From contig CM055311.2 of NCBI GenBank assembly GCA_029255685.2, positions 16,638,952 to 16,702,951 of the forward strand: a DNA stretch of 64,000 nt. The letters are read 5' to 3'. The translations under genes and the position numbers were made by a program. Below are positions 54,824 through 64,000 of the stretch, in pieces (within the stretch, counting starts at the first letter, position 1; every line of letters begins with the position of its first letter). The notes under the pieces were generated by a model. That model searched no databases. It saw only the letters and a program-made list of their open reading frames with translations, and had not been told where the DNA came from. This DNA comes from Silene conica. Its lineage: Eukaryota > Streptophyta > Magnoliopsida > Caryophyllales > Caryophyllaceae.

Positions 54824-56194
54824 ACTTGATGATAATGGAGAAATCGTAAGGAATAAAACAAGGCTAGTGGTGCAAGGGTATAATCAACAAGAGGGGATTG
54901 ATTATGATGAAACCTTTGCACCGGTAGCTAGGCTTGAAGCCATACGAATACTCATTGCCTTTGCAGCTCATCATGGCGTAAAACTTTTTCAAATGGATGT
55001 AAAATCGGCATTCCTAAATGGCTATCTTAATGAAGAAGTTTTTGTGGAACAACCACCGGGCTTTGTGGATAATGAATCACCGAACCATGTCTTTAAACTT
55101 GATAAAGCACTATATGGTTTAAAATAAGCTCCTAGAGCATGGTATGATAGGCTTTCAAAATTTCTTTTAGAAAATGGCTTCATACGTGGTTCGGTTGATA
55201 AAACGTTATTCATCAAGTCACAGTCAGATGTAATGTTGCTTGTTCAAATATATGTCGATGACATAATCTTTGGTGCAACTAGTGAAACTCTCTATGAATA
55301 CTTTGCACAGCTAATGAAATCTAAGTTTGAAATGAGTTTGATGGGAGAACTAGGGTTCTTTCTTGGCCTCCAAATCAAGCAAAAAGAGGAGGGCACAATG
55401 ATCCATCAACAAAAGTATGTGAAGGAGATGCTAAGTAAGTTCGGGTTGACCAATGCGAAACCCGTTGCTACACCTATGGTTTCTAACCTCAAACTTGACC
55501 TTGATCCAAATGGTAAGAGTGTTAGTGAAAAGGTGTATCGAGGTATGATTGGTTCTTTACTCTACTTGACCGCAAGTAGACCCGATATTCAATATAGTGT
55601 TTGTGTGTGTGCTAGGTTTCAAGCAAATCCTAAGGAATCTCACTTCAAAGCCGTAAAAAGGATATTCAAATACTGGATTGGAACTCAACATTTATATCTT
55701 TGGTATCCTTCTTACTATGAGCTTGATCTTGTAGGATTTTCCGATGCCGACTATGCGGATGCATGTTGGATAGAAAGAGCACGTCCGGAATTGCCACATT
55801 CATGGGGCCATGCTTGCTCACGTGGGCTTCAAAGAAGCAAAATACCGTGTCTCTATCAACGGCGGAAAGTGAATACATAAGTGCCGCCCTATGTTGCACA
55901 CAACTACTATGGGTACGTCAACAATTGCATGATTTTGGTATTACATTCGAATCCTCTCCTATTTTTTGTGATAATACTAGTGCAATTAACATCTCGAAAA
56001 ATCCAATACAACATTCCCGGACCAAACATATTGAAATAAGGCATCACTTTTTACGTGATCAAGTGGAAAAAGGGACAATTAATCTTAACTTTTGTAAAAC
56101 CGAAAATCAAATTGCGGATATTTTTACAAAACCGTTAGAAAGAGAACAATTCGTAAAACTTCGGTTGGAAATTGGTTTGTTAAGTGATGCATGA
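54824..56194 (+). pseudogene. D reverse transcriptase and RNase H
   Basis: RT continues with [46 protein letters not shown] followed by TAA, then the active site YVDDIIFGATSE, MGELGFFLGLQIKQ and RPDIQYSVCVCARFQ. RNase H lies in another frame from about 55,763: STAESEYISAALC, FCDNTSAINISKNP, HIEIRHHFLRD and DIFTKPLEREQF. Stops and at least two shifts make it inactive. Confidence 0.92.
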
Positions 56195-56552
56195 CATTAA
56201 AAGATTACGTTCCCCAATGATTGATTAGAATGGGTGACGGTAGTGTTTATGTTTACGATTTATCATGTATATGCAAATTAAAGAAAATGAGTTATAAAAG
56301 AAATAAATTAAACATGCATGCAAGTTGTTGTTTCATTGAGCCACTAAAAATTCCTCACCCATCAACTCACGTCACTCCTACCTCCTTTCACTCAACCACC
56401 ACTTTAATTACTCCCTCTCTCCTTTCTTACTTTTTCATTAACCATTTGCCATTATCCATTGTACAATAACTTCAAAAACTATTCAACTCACTCAAAATTC
56501 AAAAACCTCCCATAACCGTCCCTCTCTCTCTTACCATATAAACTCCTTAAAA
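56195..56552 (+). other. Spacer between D pol and its extra ORF
   Basis: About 360 bp, no gene. In SIRE-like elements the additional ORF is often expressed from such a spacer, but no clear promoter is seen here. Confidence 0.5.
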
Positions 56553-58672
56553 ATGCCACCCAAGAGCATCAACCGTGAACTCAAAAGACTTGCCAACACC
56601 TATAATCCGTCATATGTTGCTAAACTAAAAATGACCACCTCACCATCCAAACCACCTTCTGCCTCACCCAAGGCTCCGACCAAACCAAAGCTTTCCCGTG
56701 CCAAAACCGCTGCTAGACCCAACCTTGGAAAGCCCCGAGGACGAGGGCGTGGTGGATATAAGCGACAACCAGCCCTGTCGATGGCCCTGGACTCGGATGT
56801 TGATCACTCCGACTCTGATGAAAGGGTCAATCTGAATGTTGAACCAAAAGGTTCGGAAATCAGGCAAGAAAAGGAAGTGACCGAGGAAGTAGAAGAGGCT
56901 GTTGGTGAAGGTGAAGCAAATTCACCTGAAAAAGCTTCTGAAAAAGAAAATATGGAGGAGGAAGTTGTTGAAAAAGGAGAGAGCAAAACGAAAAAGGGAA
57001 AGGGAAAATCAAATCAAAAGAATAAAAAGGGTGAGCAAGCTATTGAAAATGAAAAAGAGAAAGAAAGTGAAGAAGTTGTTAAAGAGAAAAGTGTAGAAAA
57101 AGAGAAAAGGGTGGAAAATGAGAAAAGTGTCGAAAATGAGGCTGCTGACAACGCAACCGAGGTTGAAAATCTGGGTGTTGTCGGAGAAGAAGAAGAAGGA
57201 GTGGCTGGGTCTGAAAATTCCGGAGAAAAGGATGCCACAAACGTTTCATCTGGTGTTGTTGAGGGCAGGGTCAATAAGGGAAAATCTGTCACGGTTGAGG
57301 AAAATTTGAATGACGCCACTAGTGACCACCAAGTGTCTGATGAAGTGCTTGAATCATTACACCATGAACATAATGCCTCCTCCTCCAAACGAAAACTGAA
57401 CATGGCTGATTTATTTGGAGAGGAATTTGGTGAGAATATGGTGATGAGGAGACTCTTTCTCAGTTTGCCAAAACCAAGAAAAAGACCCAACCCAAGCCAA
57501 CCAAGAAAAAATCCATTCAAAAACCAAAGAAACGAGCCAAAATCGACACAAAATCAACCCCATACCCAAGTGAGAGCGAAGAGAAGGAGGAACCTGATTC
57601 CAATGTTTGCCGTGACATCATGGCCACCCCATTCGATGAGCCATTTAAAAATGAAGTTCTTGTTCATCTCAACACCTTGGAGCTCCCGGAACAAGTGCTC
57701 AAGCTTTGCCAAGATCTTCTCGGGTGCTCTTTCCATTCTGGCAGGCGCTTTCCCCTTGATTGGTATGAATCCTCCCCTGCATTTCAATTCTTTCATACTC
57801 ATATCCTTGCCCAAAAATGGACCTTTCTCCTTGACAAAAGCTTCCCTACCTACGTATCCGAGGTGGTACAGTTCTATGCAACGGTTACTGTAGACGTTGC
57901 ATCTGGAACTCTTTCAGCCTACATCAACAACAAACCCCTTATGTTAACGATTTCCCAAATAGCCAAATACCTAGATGTTGAACCACTTGGGCTAGACACC
58001 TTTCCAAGGGGTACTTGGGGGGCACTTGAACCATCTATTGTTGATCAAATTCTCAATCTTTTACGTCCCCAAAACTCCCACAACCGCTCCAATGTTTATG
58101 CGACCGAATTAAAATCCAATCATCGGTTTATCTTTAACTTCCTCCAAAGAACCATTGTTCCCGGTAGCAACACAAGGGGTAGGTGCTCCTATCTCGAAAT
58201 GCTTCTCATTCACCATATCCATGCCAATCAGAAAATGAACCTACCCGCTCTAATCTTTCATCGAATCCATGAGGTTTCCAATGATATCAAAAAGGGGGAC
58301 TTCGATAAGAAAACTATTCTCCCCTATGACATGTGGCTTTCGATGATCTTGCATAAGAAAAAACTGGTGAAAAAGGGTAGCTTGGCTATAAGTTTGTGTG
58401 ATGAGATGACTATGGGCTTATTGTCTCAAATGACTTTGGATATTGTCAACGGGAAACTTGCTCGGAAGTTTGGAGGACCGGGGAAAGGTGCAAAGGTCAG
58501 TGGGAACGTTGATTTGGGGGCTGTCCATGGGAAGCTTGACAAACTCATGGGGTTGGTGTCTAAACTTCTTGCTGAGATGGAGAGGATGAAGAAGGAACTC
58601 TCGGAGCTGCGGACTGTCAATGAGGACCTCATAGAGCGTGTGGGTGCCGCTAATGAGGACTCCGATGCTTAA
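56553..58672 (+). pseudogene. D additional 3' ORF (SIRE 'envelope-like' position), frameshifted
   Basis: Starts MPPKSINRELKRLANTYNPS. The N-terminal third is basic (Pro/Lys), followed by a very acidic Glu/Lys-rich segment to about residue 290. A one-base shift near 57,440 moves the frame; the other frame carries the conserved-looking domain (LPEQVLKLCQDLLGCSF, VVQFYATVTVD, GTWGALEPSI, MLLIHHIHANQKMNLPALIF) and ends with a coiled-coil-like tail (LLAEMERMKKELSELRTVNE). Position fits the third ORF of SIRE/Maximus elements; I see no signal peptide or clear transmembrane segment, so 'envelope-like' refers to position only. Confidence 0.75.
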
Positions 58673-59040
58673 TCACTTCCCTTCCCATCCTTTTCATGGC
58701 TCTTTATTAACAACTATTGCATGCTTGTTGATTGTTTTTCTGTTTTTCTCAGACTCGGTTATTTTGATTTGTGTGTTAAACTCGTATCTTTTGAACTCTA
58801 CTATCCCCTTTTGATGATGTCAAGAGGGGGAACCTAATCATAATTATGTTGTGTGTTTACTTGATGACTCTTAGGCTAACGTTCACCGTAGAAATAGCTT
58901 AGCCTTTTATTAGACGTATTACTTAGGATTAAGAATGATTGACCCCTTGACCACCTTGTTCATGCATAAGTTATGTGTTATTTATTTTGGCCTAAATAGA
59001 CCGACTCACCACGGGTTGAGGGGGAACCTTGTTCATGCAT
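58673..59040 (+). other. 3' region of D with polypurine tract
   Basis: Contains TCAAGAGGGGGAACC at about 58,829, typical of SIRE polypurine tracts, and a second GAGGGGGAACC at about 59,017. CCTTGTTCATGCATAAGTT occurs twice (58,956 and 59,027), bracketing about 70 bp, which suggests a local rearrangement where the start of the 3' LTR should be. Confidence 0.6.
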
Positions 59041-59943
59041 AAGTTTACCTTTTCCTTTTTTGGCCATAAGACCTTTCAAAAGGAAGGTTCTCTCTTACAC
59101 TCCTTACCATAAGAGGCATGCCTTGAGCCTTGCAAACATGTGCATTTTTCAGATTGTAAAAGATACTCCACCATTTGAACCTTTGGGTAATAGAGTGAAG
59201 CAAGCAAAATACACATTTGAGAGCAACTCTCACTCGCCTAAGACCCTCTATAAATACCAACATTTTGGCTCATTAATTGCTAAGACTTTCTAAGCATTAA
59301 TTATTAACTTTGCAAAAACCTTTTAAGCATTTACTTTTCAAGTTTATTTTTGCAAAAGTTTCTGTTTTTAAAAGAAGTCTTCATTTGTTTTCGAAAAGCT
59401 ATGATCTCCTTGTACTAGTTCGCACTTCTAATGAGTATAAATGTTTGTTCGATGAACCTTGTGTTTAGATCTTAAAAGTAGTCTCCATGTTCTTTAAGAG
59501 AACCCTTGAGACATTGATCGTGTAAACCAAAGGTAGAACAACAAACTCTTAGAGCGGAGTAGCTTTAAGTTTGAGTCAAGTCTTCGAGCGGAGTAGCTCT
59601 AAGCAAAAGCAACCGGAGTAGGTTGGGGAGTTGTTTTTTTGTAATAGTTTTAGTTAAGCGGAGTAGCTTCTAAACTTTCAATAAAATAACGGTTGGACGT
59701 AGGCTCCGGAGTAGGAGCTGAACCAATTTTTTACATCGTTTGTTTATTGCTCTTTCTCGTACTTGTTACTCGTTTCTTGTTATACTCGTAATAGATCAGC
59801 TCTGTGCAACAGTTCCTCATACTGTTGCTTAGTCTCTGATCTTGTTGCCTTAAATCGTGAAACACTTAAGCTATTTCAGAATTTTTAAAAGGTCACCTAA
59901 TTCACCCCCCCTCTTAGGTGCTAAACTCGTTCTTGATTCTTCA
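59041..59943 (+). repeat. 3' LTR of D, truncated at its start
   Basis: Matches 49,899-50,807 of the 5' LTR to its end GATTCTTCA, followed by TSD CTCTC. The first approximately 410 bp of the LTR, including TGTTAGAACAC, are missing. Confidence 0.9.
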
Positions 59944-59948
59944 CTCTC

Positions 59949-61776
59949 TGCTTTTCAAACCTTGAAATAGGCCTTGGTGTCTGCGCCGATCATTCAACCC
60001 CCGAACTGGGAGTTGCCCTTCGAGATCATGTGCGACGCCAATGATTATGCATTGGGAGCGGTTTTGGGACAGCGGAAGGAGAAAGCCTTGAGTGCCATTT
60101 ATTACGCGAGCCGAACTCTGGATGAGGCTCAAGTGAAATATGCCACCACTGAGAAAGAGCTTTTGGCTGTAATTTTTGCTCTTGACAAATTCCGCTCATA
60201 TCTTCTTGGTTCTAAAGTCATTGTTTTTATAGATCATGCAGCTCTGAAGCATCTTTTGGGAAAGAAGGAAGCAAAGCCCAGATTACTACGGTGGATACTT
60301 CTACTTCAGGAATTTGATCTAGATATAAAGGACAAAAAAGGCACTGAGAATGTCGTGGCCGATCATCTGTCACGCTTGACTTATCGAGAAGGGGAGGATA
60401 CTTTTCCCATCAATGATTCTTTTGGTGACGATTCTCTTTTCTCCCTTTGTGCTATTATTGATCAGACTAACGATAAGGTTGAACCGTGGTTTGCAGATTA
60501 TGCTAATTTTGCAGCTGGAAAGGAAATGCCGAAAGGCCTAACTTACCAGCAATGCAAGAAGTTCTTACATGATGCCCGACATTATTTCTGGGACGAGCCT
60601 TACCTATTTAAAGAATGCGCAGACGGTCTCTACCGACGATGTATTCCACAATGGGAGACCAAAGCAATCCTGGAAGGGTGTCATTCTTCACATTATGGTG
60701 GTCATCACGGTCCATCGCGGACCGTGACTAAGGTACTTCAATCGGGTTTTTATTGGCCCACTATGTTTGTTGACACTAGAGCTTTTGTTTCCAGGTGTGA
60801 CAAATGCCAGCGATAAGGTAACCTTTCTAAGCGTCATGAGATGCCCCAGAACGACATTTTAGAAGTTGAACTCTTTTTGTTGTCTGGGGTATTGACTACC
60901 AAGGACCGTTCCATACAAGTCAAGGTAACCGATATATCTTAGTTGCAGTAGATTATGTGTCAAAATGGGTCGAAGCTGTCGCGACACCCAATTGTGTTGC
61001 CAAGACTGTTATTAAGTTATTTCGTAAGATCATCTTTCCTTGTTTCAGAGTCCCACGTGTCGTCATTAGCGATAGAGGCATGCACTTTAAGGAATAACAT
61101 GACCCATATGTTGACTAAGTTTGGTGTACGACATCGTAGAGGTTTGGCTTATCATCCTCAGACCAGTGGTCAAGTTGAGGTCTCCAATAGGGAACTTAAG
61201 GAGATTTTAGCTAAGGTCGTGTCTAAGTCTCGTAAGGATTGGAGTCAGAAACTTGATGATACCTTGTGGAATTATAGAACAGCTTTTAAAACACCAATTG
61301 GTGCCTCACCATATCGTCTAGTGTATGAAAAGGCGTGTCATTTACCTGTCGAGCTAGAGCATAAGGCATGGTAGACAATACGCCAACTTAATTATGATGC
61401 TGACAGTTGTGGTGAGAACCGTCTTTTGCAGATTGATGAGCTTGAAGAATTCCGCTTGAAAGCTTACGAAATTTCGCGAATTTACAAGGAAAAGACAAAA
61501 AGATGGCATGACAAGCGCACCCTACCACGGGAATTCCATGTGGGTCAAAAGGTGTTGCTCTTCAATTCCCGTCTGAGACTTTTCCCAAACAAGCTGAAAT
61601 CACGGTGGACGGGGCCATACACGGTAGCGGGAGTCACCAAATTTGGTTCCGTCGAGTTGGAAGACTCTCAGGGGTCGAAGTTTAAGGTCAACGGTCATCA
61701 AGTGAAGCGTTATCACGGAACGAAGGAGGTTGACAATTTGGTCGAAGTGCTATTCTTCGACATTGAGGATAGTTGA
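59949..61776 (+). pseudogene. C RNase H and integrase
   Basis: RT/RNase H resumes in the sequence cut by D, with a TAG at 59,971, then [39 protein letters not shown] and [14 protein letters not shown] (Ty3/gypsy RNase H). Integrase follows: zinc-binding [15 protein letters not shown] to CDKCQR, DDE core with [18 protein letters not shown] and [14 protein letters not shown], and a C-terminal domain HDKRTLPREFHVGQKVLLFN to VNGHQVKRYHG. Stops or shifts lie near 60,814, 60,940, 61,098 and 61,372. Inactive. Confidence 0.93.
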
Positions 61777-61966
61777 CACCAAGTGAATAGAAGGTTGTGC
61801 GGGACCTGTTAAACTAGCGCTTCCCGGGAGGCAACCGGTTTTTCATGTTTTATCTTCATTTCGGATAATTTTCTGCTTTTGTACTGTTCAAGACTGTTTT
61901 TGGAGAGCTTTTCTGTTTTTTCTGCTGCTGTTTTAATACCCTTCGCAGGTTCGCAGACAAAAAGCC

Positions 61967-62138
61967 TCGATCGAGTAACATATCTACTCGATCGAGTGGA
62001 AAAGCTACTCGATCGAATGATTCCCCCCTGAACAATGTTTGATCGAGTAACCTGCAGCTGAGGGATGATCGATCGAGGAACAACCAAATTCGATCGAACA
62101 ATATCCTACTCGATCGAATACTTTCCAAACTCGATCGA
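61967..62138. repeat. Phased palindromes in 3' region of C
   Basis: Cores of the TCGATCGA type start at 61,967, 61,988, 62,009, 62,039, 62,069, 62,090, 62,110 and 62,131: steps 21, 21, 30, 30, 21, 20, 21. Confidence 0.9.
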
Positions 62139-62266
62139 ATGATGCGCTACTGCCGAAAGAACTTCTGCTCTCACCTCTTTCAAACCTCACTTTCTCGTTC
62201 GGTTTGGGGAGGTCGCTGTTCTGTTCTATCCTGTAAGTTCCCGTCTCATCTTCTCTTTTTCACCTT

Positions 62267-62303
62267 GCACAATGAGGACATTGTATCGGTTGGTTTGGGG
62301 AGG
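62267..62303 (+). promoter_or_regulatory. Internal hairpin-polypurine module of C
   Basis: ACAATG-AGGA-CATTGT (6-bp stem, possibly extended by a G-T pair beyond one mismatch) followed by GGTTGGTTTGGGGAGG, the counterpart of 22,038-22,075 in B. The terminal polypurine tract of C is not in the window. Confidence 0.75.
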
Positions 62304-63352
62304 TGGTTTATGCTTCCATCTTGTCTGCATTAGAAGATGAGTCGGAATCTTCATGTTTTGTCTCTTCGAACCTGACATAACCTTTGGCTTTTACATAAGC
62401 AGTATGCATGAGTTGTCGCTTCACCAGAACACTACTGAACAAATAGACTGGACCTGAGACTTTGGCAAACTACAATATCTTTCTAAGGGTTAGAGCTTTT
62501 AACTGGTGTCATTCATGACCGGTTCGTTTAGGATTGTGAGTAGTTACTCCCTGCATGTCGTGTAACATTAATTTGCACAAGTATGATTTTTGATTGCTTA
62601 TTGCCTATATACATTCGGGTTTGTGGACGGTATTACATGTTCGGAGAATGCTTGCAAAATCCTTCTTATTCATTTTACCCATTAACTTCACATTAGCCAA
62701 AAATTGTCAGTTGACCCTTTAGCTACAATCCATAAACTAAGCCTACCTTGTGCCGAGCTAGTTTAGTAGTTTTAGTGGTATTCGTTTCTTTATATCAATT
62801 TTTGCTCGTTTCTTATTGTATGAAGTTGGTAAATGAAGAAGTGGATGAGAAAACAGGAAAAAAGAGGAAGAATTTAAAAATTGTCGGAAAAAAAATGAGA
62901 AAAAGAAAACTGCAAACGAAGAGAAAAAAGAAAAAAAAAATAGAAATTGGAATTTTTCTCCTATGTTGCAATCCATATCTCATGAGGAGTTTTATTCTGG
63001 ATCTGTGAGTTGATTGCCTAATCACTAAGTCATTTGAGCTTAATTCAGTGAGTTAGAAGTGGATGTTTTATTCGGTTTGATTAGGATGCTAGCTTGGCTA
63101 CTTTTCCTCTCATTCCCATATTGTTTTGCCACTTTTTACCCATAGCCTCACTTATCCAAACTTTGCAAGTATTCGGCATGGAATGGACCCTGAATGGTTG
63201 GAATTTGTGTGCACGATAGCTATGTGGGGAATAAAGCATGTATTCGCCCTAAATTTGCAGGATTATAATGAAAATTACAGTTGTGATTATAGTCATAAGA
63301 TAAATAAAAACATGAAAAGAGTACAACCTTTGGTCCTTGTGCGAAAGGCCTA

Positions 63353-64000
63353 AGAACAGGAATTAACACAAATTCCCTCCTATAACTTGCACCCAAGACT
63401 TAGATTGAGACGATGCCGCGTGTGCTAGAAAGGCTCTCCAATTGCCTTGCAATATGGGGAGAGTTATTGAGGTTTTAGATGTGAGATCTGAGTTTTGGGA
63501 GAAGAATGCTCTCAAAACCCTAATTTCTTGATATGTGTTTTATCAGTAAAAACCAACCAAAAAGCAGTAACCTGACAAAAGGAGAAGTCCTCTCCTTTTG
63601 TATTATTTGGTTCGGCCGAATTAGGGTTCGGGTAGGAGTGGGCTTTCCACTCTTACCTTATTCCAATGCGTGATTCGACCCGTTTTGCTAAAATATGATT
63701 CGCGGGTATTTTTTATAAATCGCACACATGTTATCAGATATTAATACAGTCGATATATTAATAATGGTCTGATAAAAACGATATTGTATAATTACCCAAA
63801 TTAATATAACAGTTTATATTAATTCGCGAATACAATATTTAATTAAATATAACCATTTATATTTAATTTACGAATTAATCATGTAATCCGTATTAGCTAA
63901 AATTATTTAATCCGTATTAAATAATAATCTCAACATCTTATTGACTAATTTAATAGTCAATACCTCTGACTAACTGTTTAGTCATATTCGGCATAAATGT
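63353..64000. other. Right-hand stretch of uncertain origin
   Basis: From about 63,353 the resemblance to the C/B 3' region stops. The stretch includes CTAATTTCTTGATATG, GGTTCGGCCGAATTAGGG and an AT-rich tail with repeated TTAATA/ATTTAA words. It may be another LTR or insertion cut by the window end. No start, TSD or coding frame could be supported. Confidence 0.4.

Larger units (their letters stand above)
49487..59943 (+). mobile_element. SIRE-like Ty1/copia retrotransposon D
   Basis: 10,457 bp flanked by a perfect 5-bp TSD CTCTC (49,482-49,486 and 59,944-59,948). Plus-strand layout: 5' LTR, initiator-Met PBS, gag with two zinc knuckles, protease, integrase, RT, RNase H and an additional 3' ORF, the arrangement of SIRE/Maximus elements. 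Coding regions carry several stops and shifts. The 3' LTR lacks about the first 410 bp. Confidence 0.92.
61777..63352 (+). other. 3' untranslated region of C
   Basis: Begins just after integrase with CGCTTCCCGGGAGGCAACC, a motif often seen there in Athila-type elements. It then carries the palindromes (61,967-62,138), CGGTTTGGGGAGG (62,198) and the hairpin-polypurine module (62,267-62,303), in the same order as in B. From about 63,110 (TTTTTACCCATA) it still matches the B 3' region loosely. No envelope-like ORF is seen. Confidence 0.7.
14189..64000 (+). mobile_element. Athila-like Ty3/gypsy retrotransposon C (split, runs off window)
   Basis: Autonomous-type layout on the plus strand: 5' LTR, tRNA-Asp-type PBS, gag, protease, RT, RNase H, integrase and long 3' untranslated region. 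The Athila-type assignment rests on the RT active site FMDDFSVYG, the integrase C-terminal region ending VNGHQVKRYHG and the PBS. It is split twice: its LTR by the 30.5-kb array of element A, and its RT/RNase H junction by element D. Without these, about 8-9 kb of C is visible. The left target sequence is CCTCC (14,184-14,188) within a copia relic. Its 3' LTR was not found before 64,000. Every gene is broken. Confidence 0.88.

Noticed and set aside
56553..58672. True envelope glycoprotein in element D
   Set aside because: No signal peptide or clear transmembrane segment; only the position after pol recalls the SIRE third ORF.
19644..62138. CRISPR-like reading of the regularly spaced palindromes
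   Set aside because: Plant nuclear retrotransposon context, units of 12 bp with 9-bp spacers and no cas genes; these are cis motifs of the elements.
63353..64000. 3' LTR of element C
   Set aside because: No TGATACGTGCAATTT start or matching LTR sequence is present; the stretch does not match 14,189-14,414 or 44,885-45,984.

Overview
This window is plant nuclear DNA made almost entirely of nested transposable elements. I see no cellular gene, rRNA or tRNA gene. The mix points to a eudicot with a repeat-rich genome: Ty3/gypsy of the Athila type with tRNA-Asp primer sites, SIRE-like Ty1/copia with an extra 3' ORF, a Tekay-type LTR, a PIF/Harbinger with its MYB partner, 9-bp-TSD Mutator MITEs and Stowaway. 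Caryophyllales is my guess only from general resemblance.

Left part (1-14,188): a partial Tekay/Del-type LTR (1-1,225), then DNA transposons and MITEs. These are two related MULE-MITEs with perfect 9-bp TSDs, a 3.2-kb defective PIF/Harbinger with TTA TSD, a Tourist-like MITE sharing that TTA, a Stowaway and several TIR relics. The part ends in a Ty1/copia RT-RNase H relic on the minus strand.

Right part (14,189 to beyond 64,000): one Athila-like element (here 'C', plus strand) inserted in the copia relic and was then filled by others. Its 5' LTR is split by a 30.5-kb array (14,415-44,879) flanked by a single TSD, CTCGC. The array is a tandem retrotransposon 'A' (minus strand): LTR1-int1-LTR2-int2-LTR3-int3-LTR4, with three gag-only interiors. 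Int1 carries a young gag-protease-only element 'B' (19,049-27,137, TSD CAAAT). LTR2 and LTR3 both carry the same truncated Tekay-like insert 'F' (TSD GTCAC in each), so that segment was copied as a 7,275-bp repeat. C resumes at 44,885 with the rest of its LTR, PBS, gag, protease and RT. A SIRE-like copia 'D' (49,487-59,943, TSD CTCTC) splits C between RT and RNase H. C then continues through integrase into its 3' region; its 3' LTR is not visible.

Two features look most like undescribed biology. (1) B and C each carry their own short palindrome (GGTCGGTCGACC type in B, ACTCGATCGAGT type in C) in three compartments: the LTR, the gag-protease linker and the 3' untranslated region. Copies come in pairs whose start-to-start distance is 21 bp in almost every case, with frequent 30-bp steps in C, that is, about two or three helical turns, whether or not the DNA is coding. 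(2) In A, B and C a short hairpin with a purine tetraloop (AGGA, GGGA or AGGG on the sense strand) sits directly upstream of the polypurine tract, and of extra internal copies of that tract. Stem sequences differ between copies while pairing is kept.

All protein-coding regions are transposon-derived and nearly all are broken. The clearest intact frame is the 530-codon gag of A in int3.
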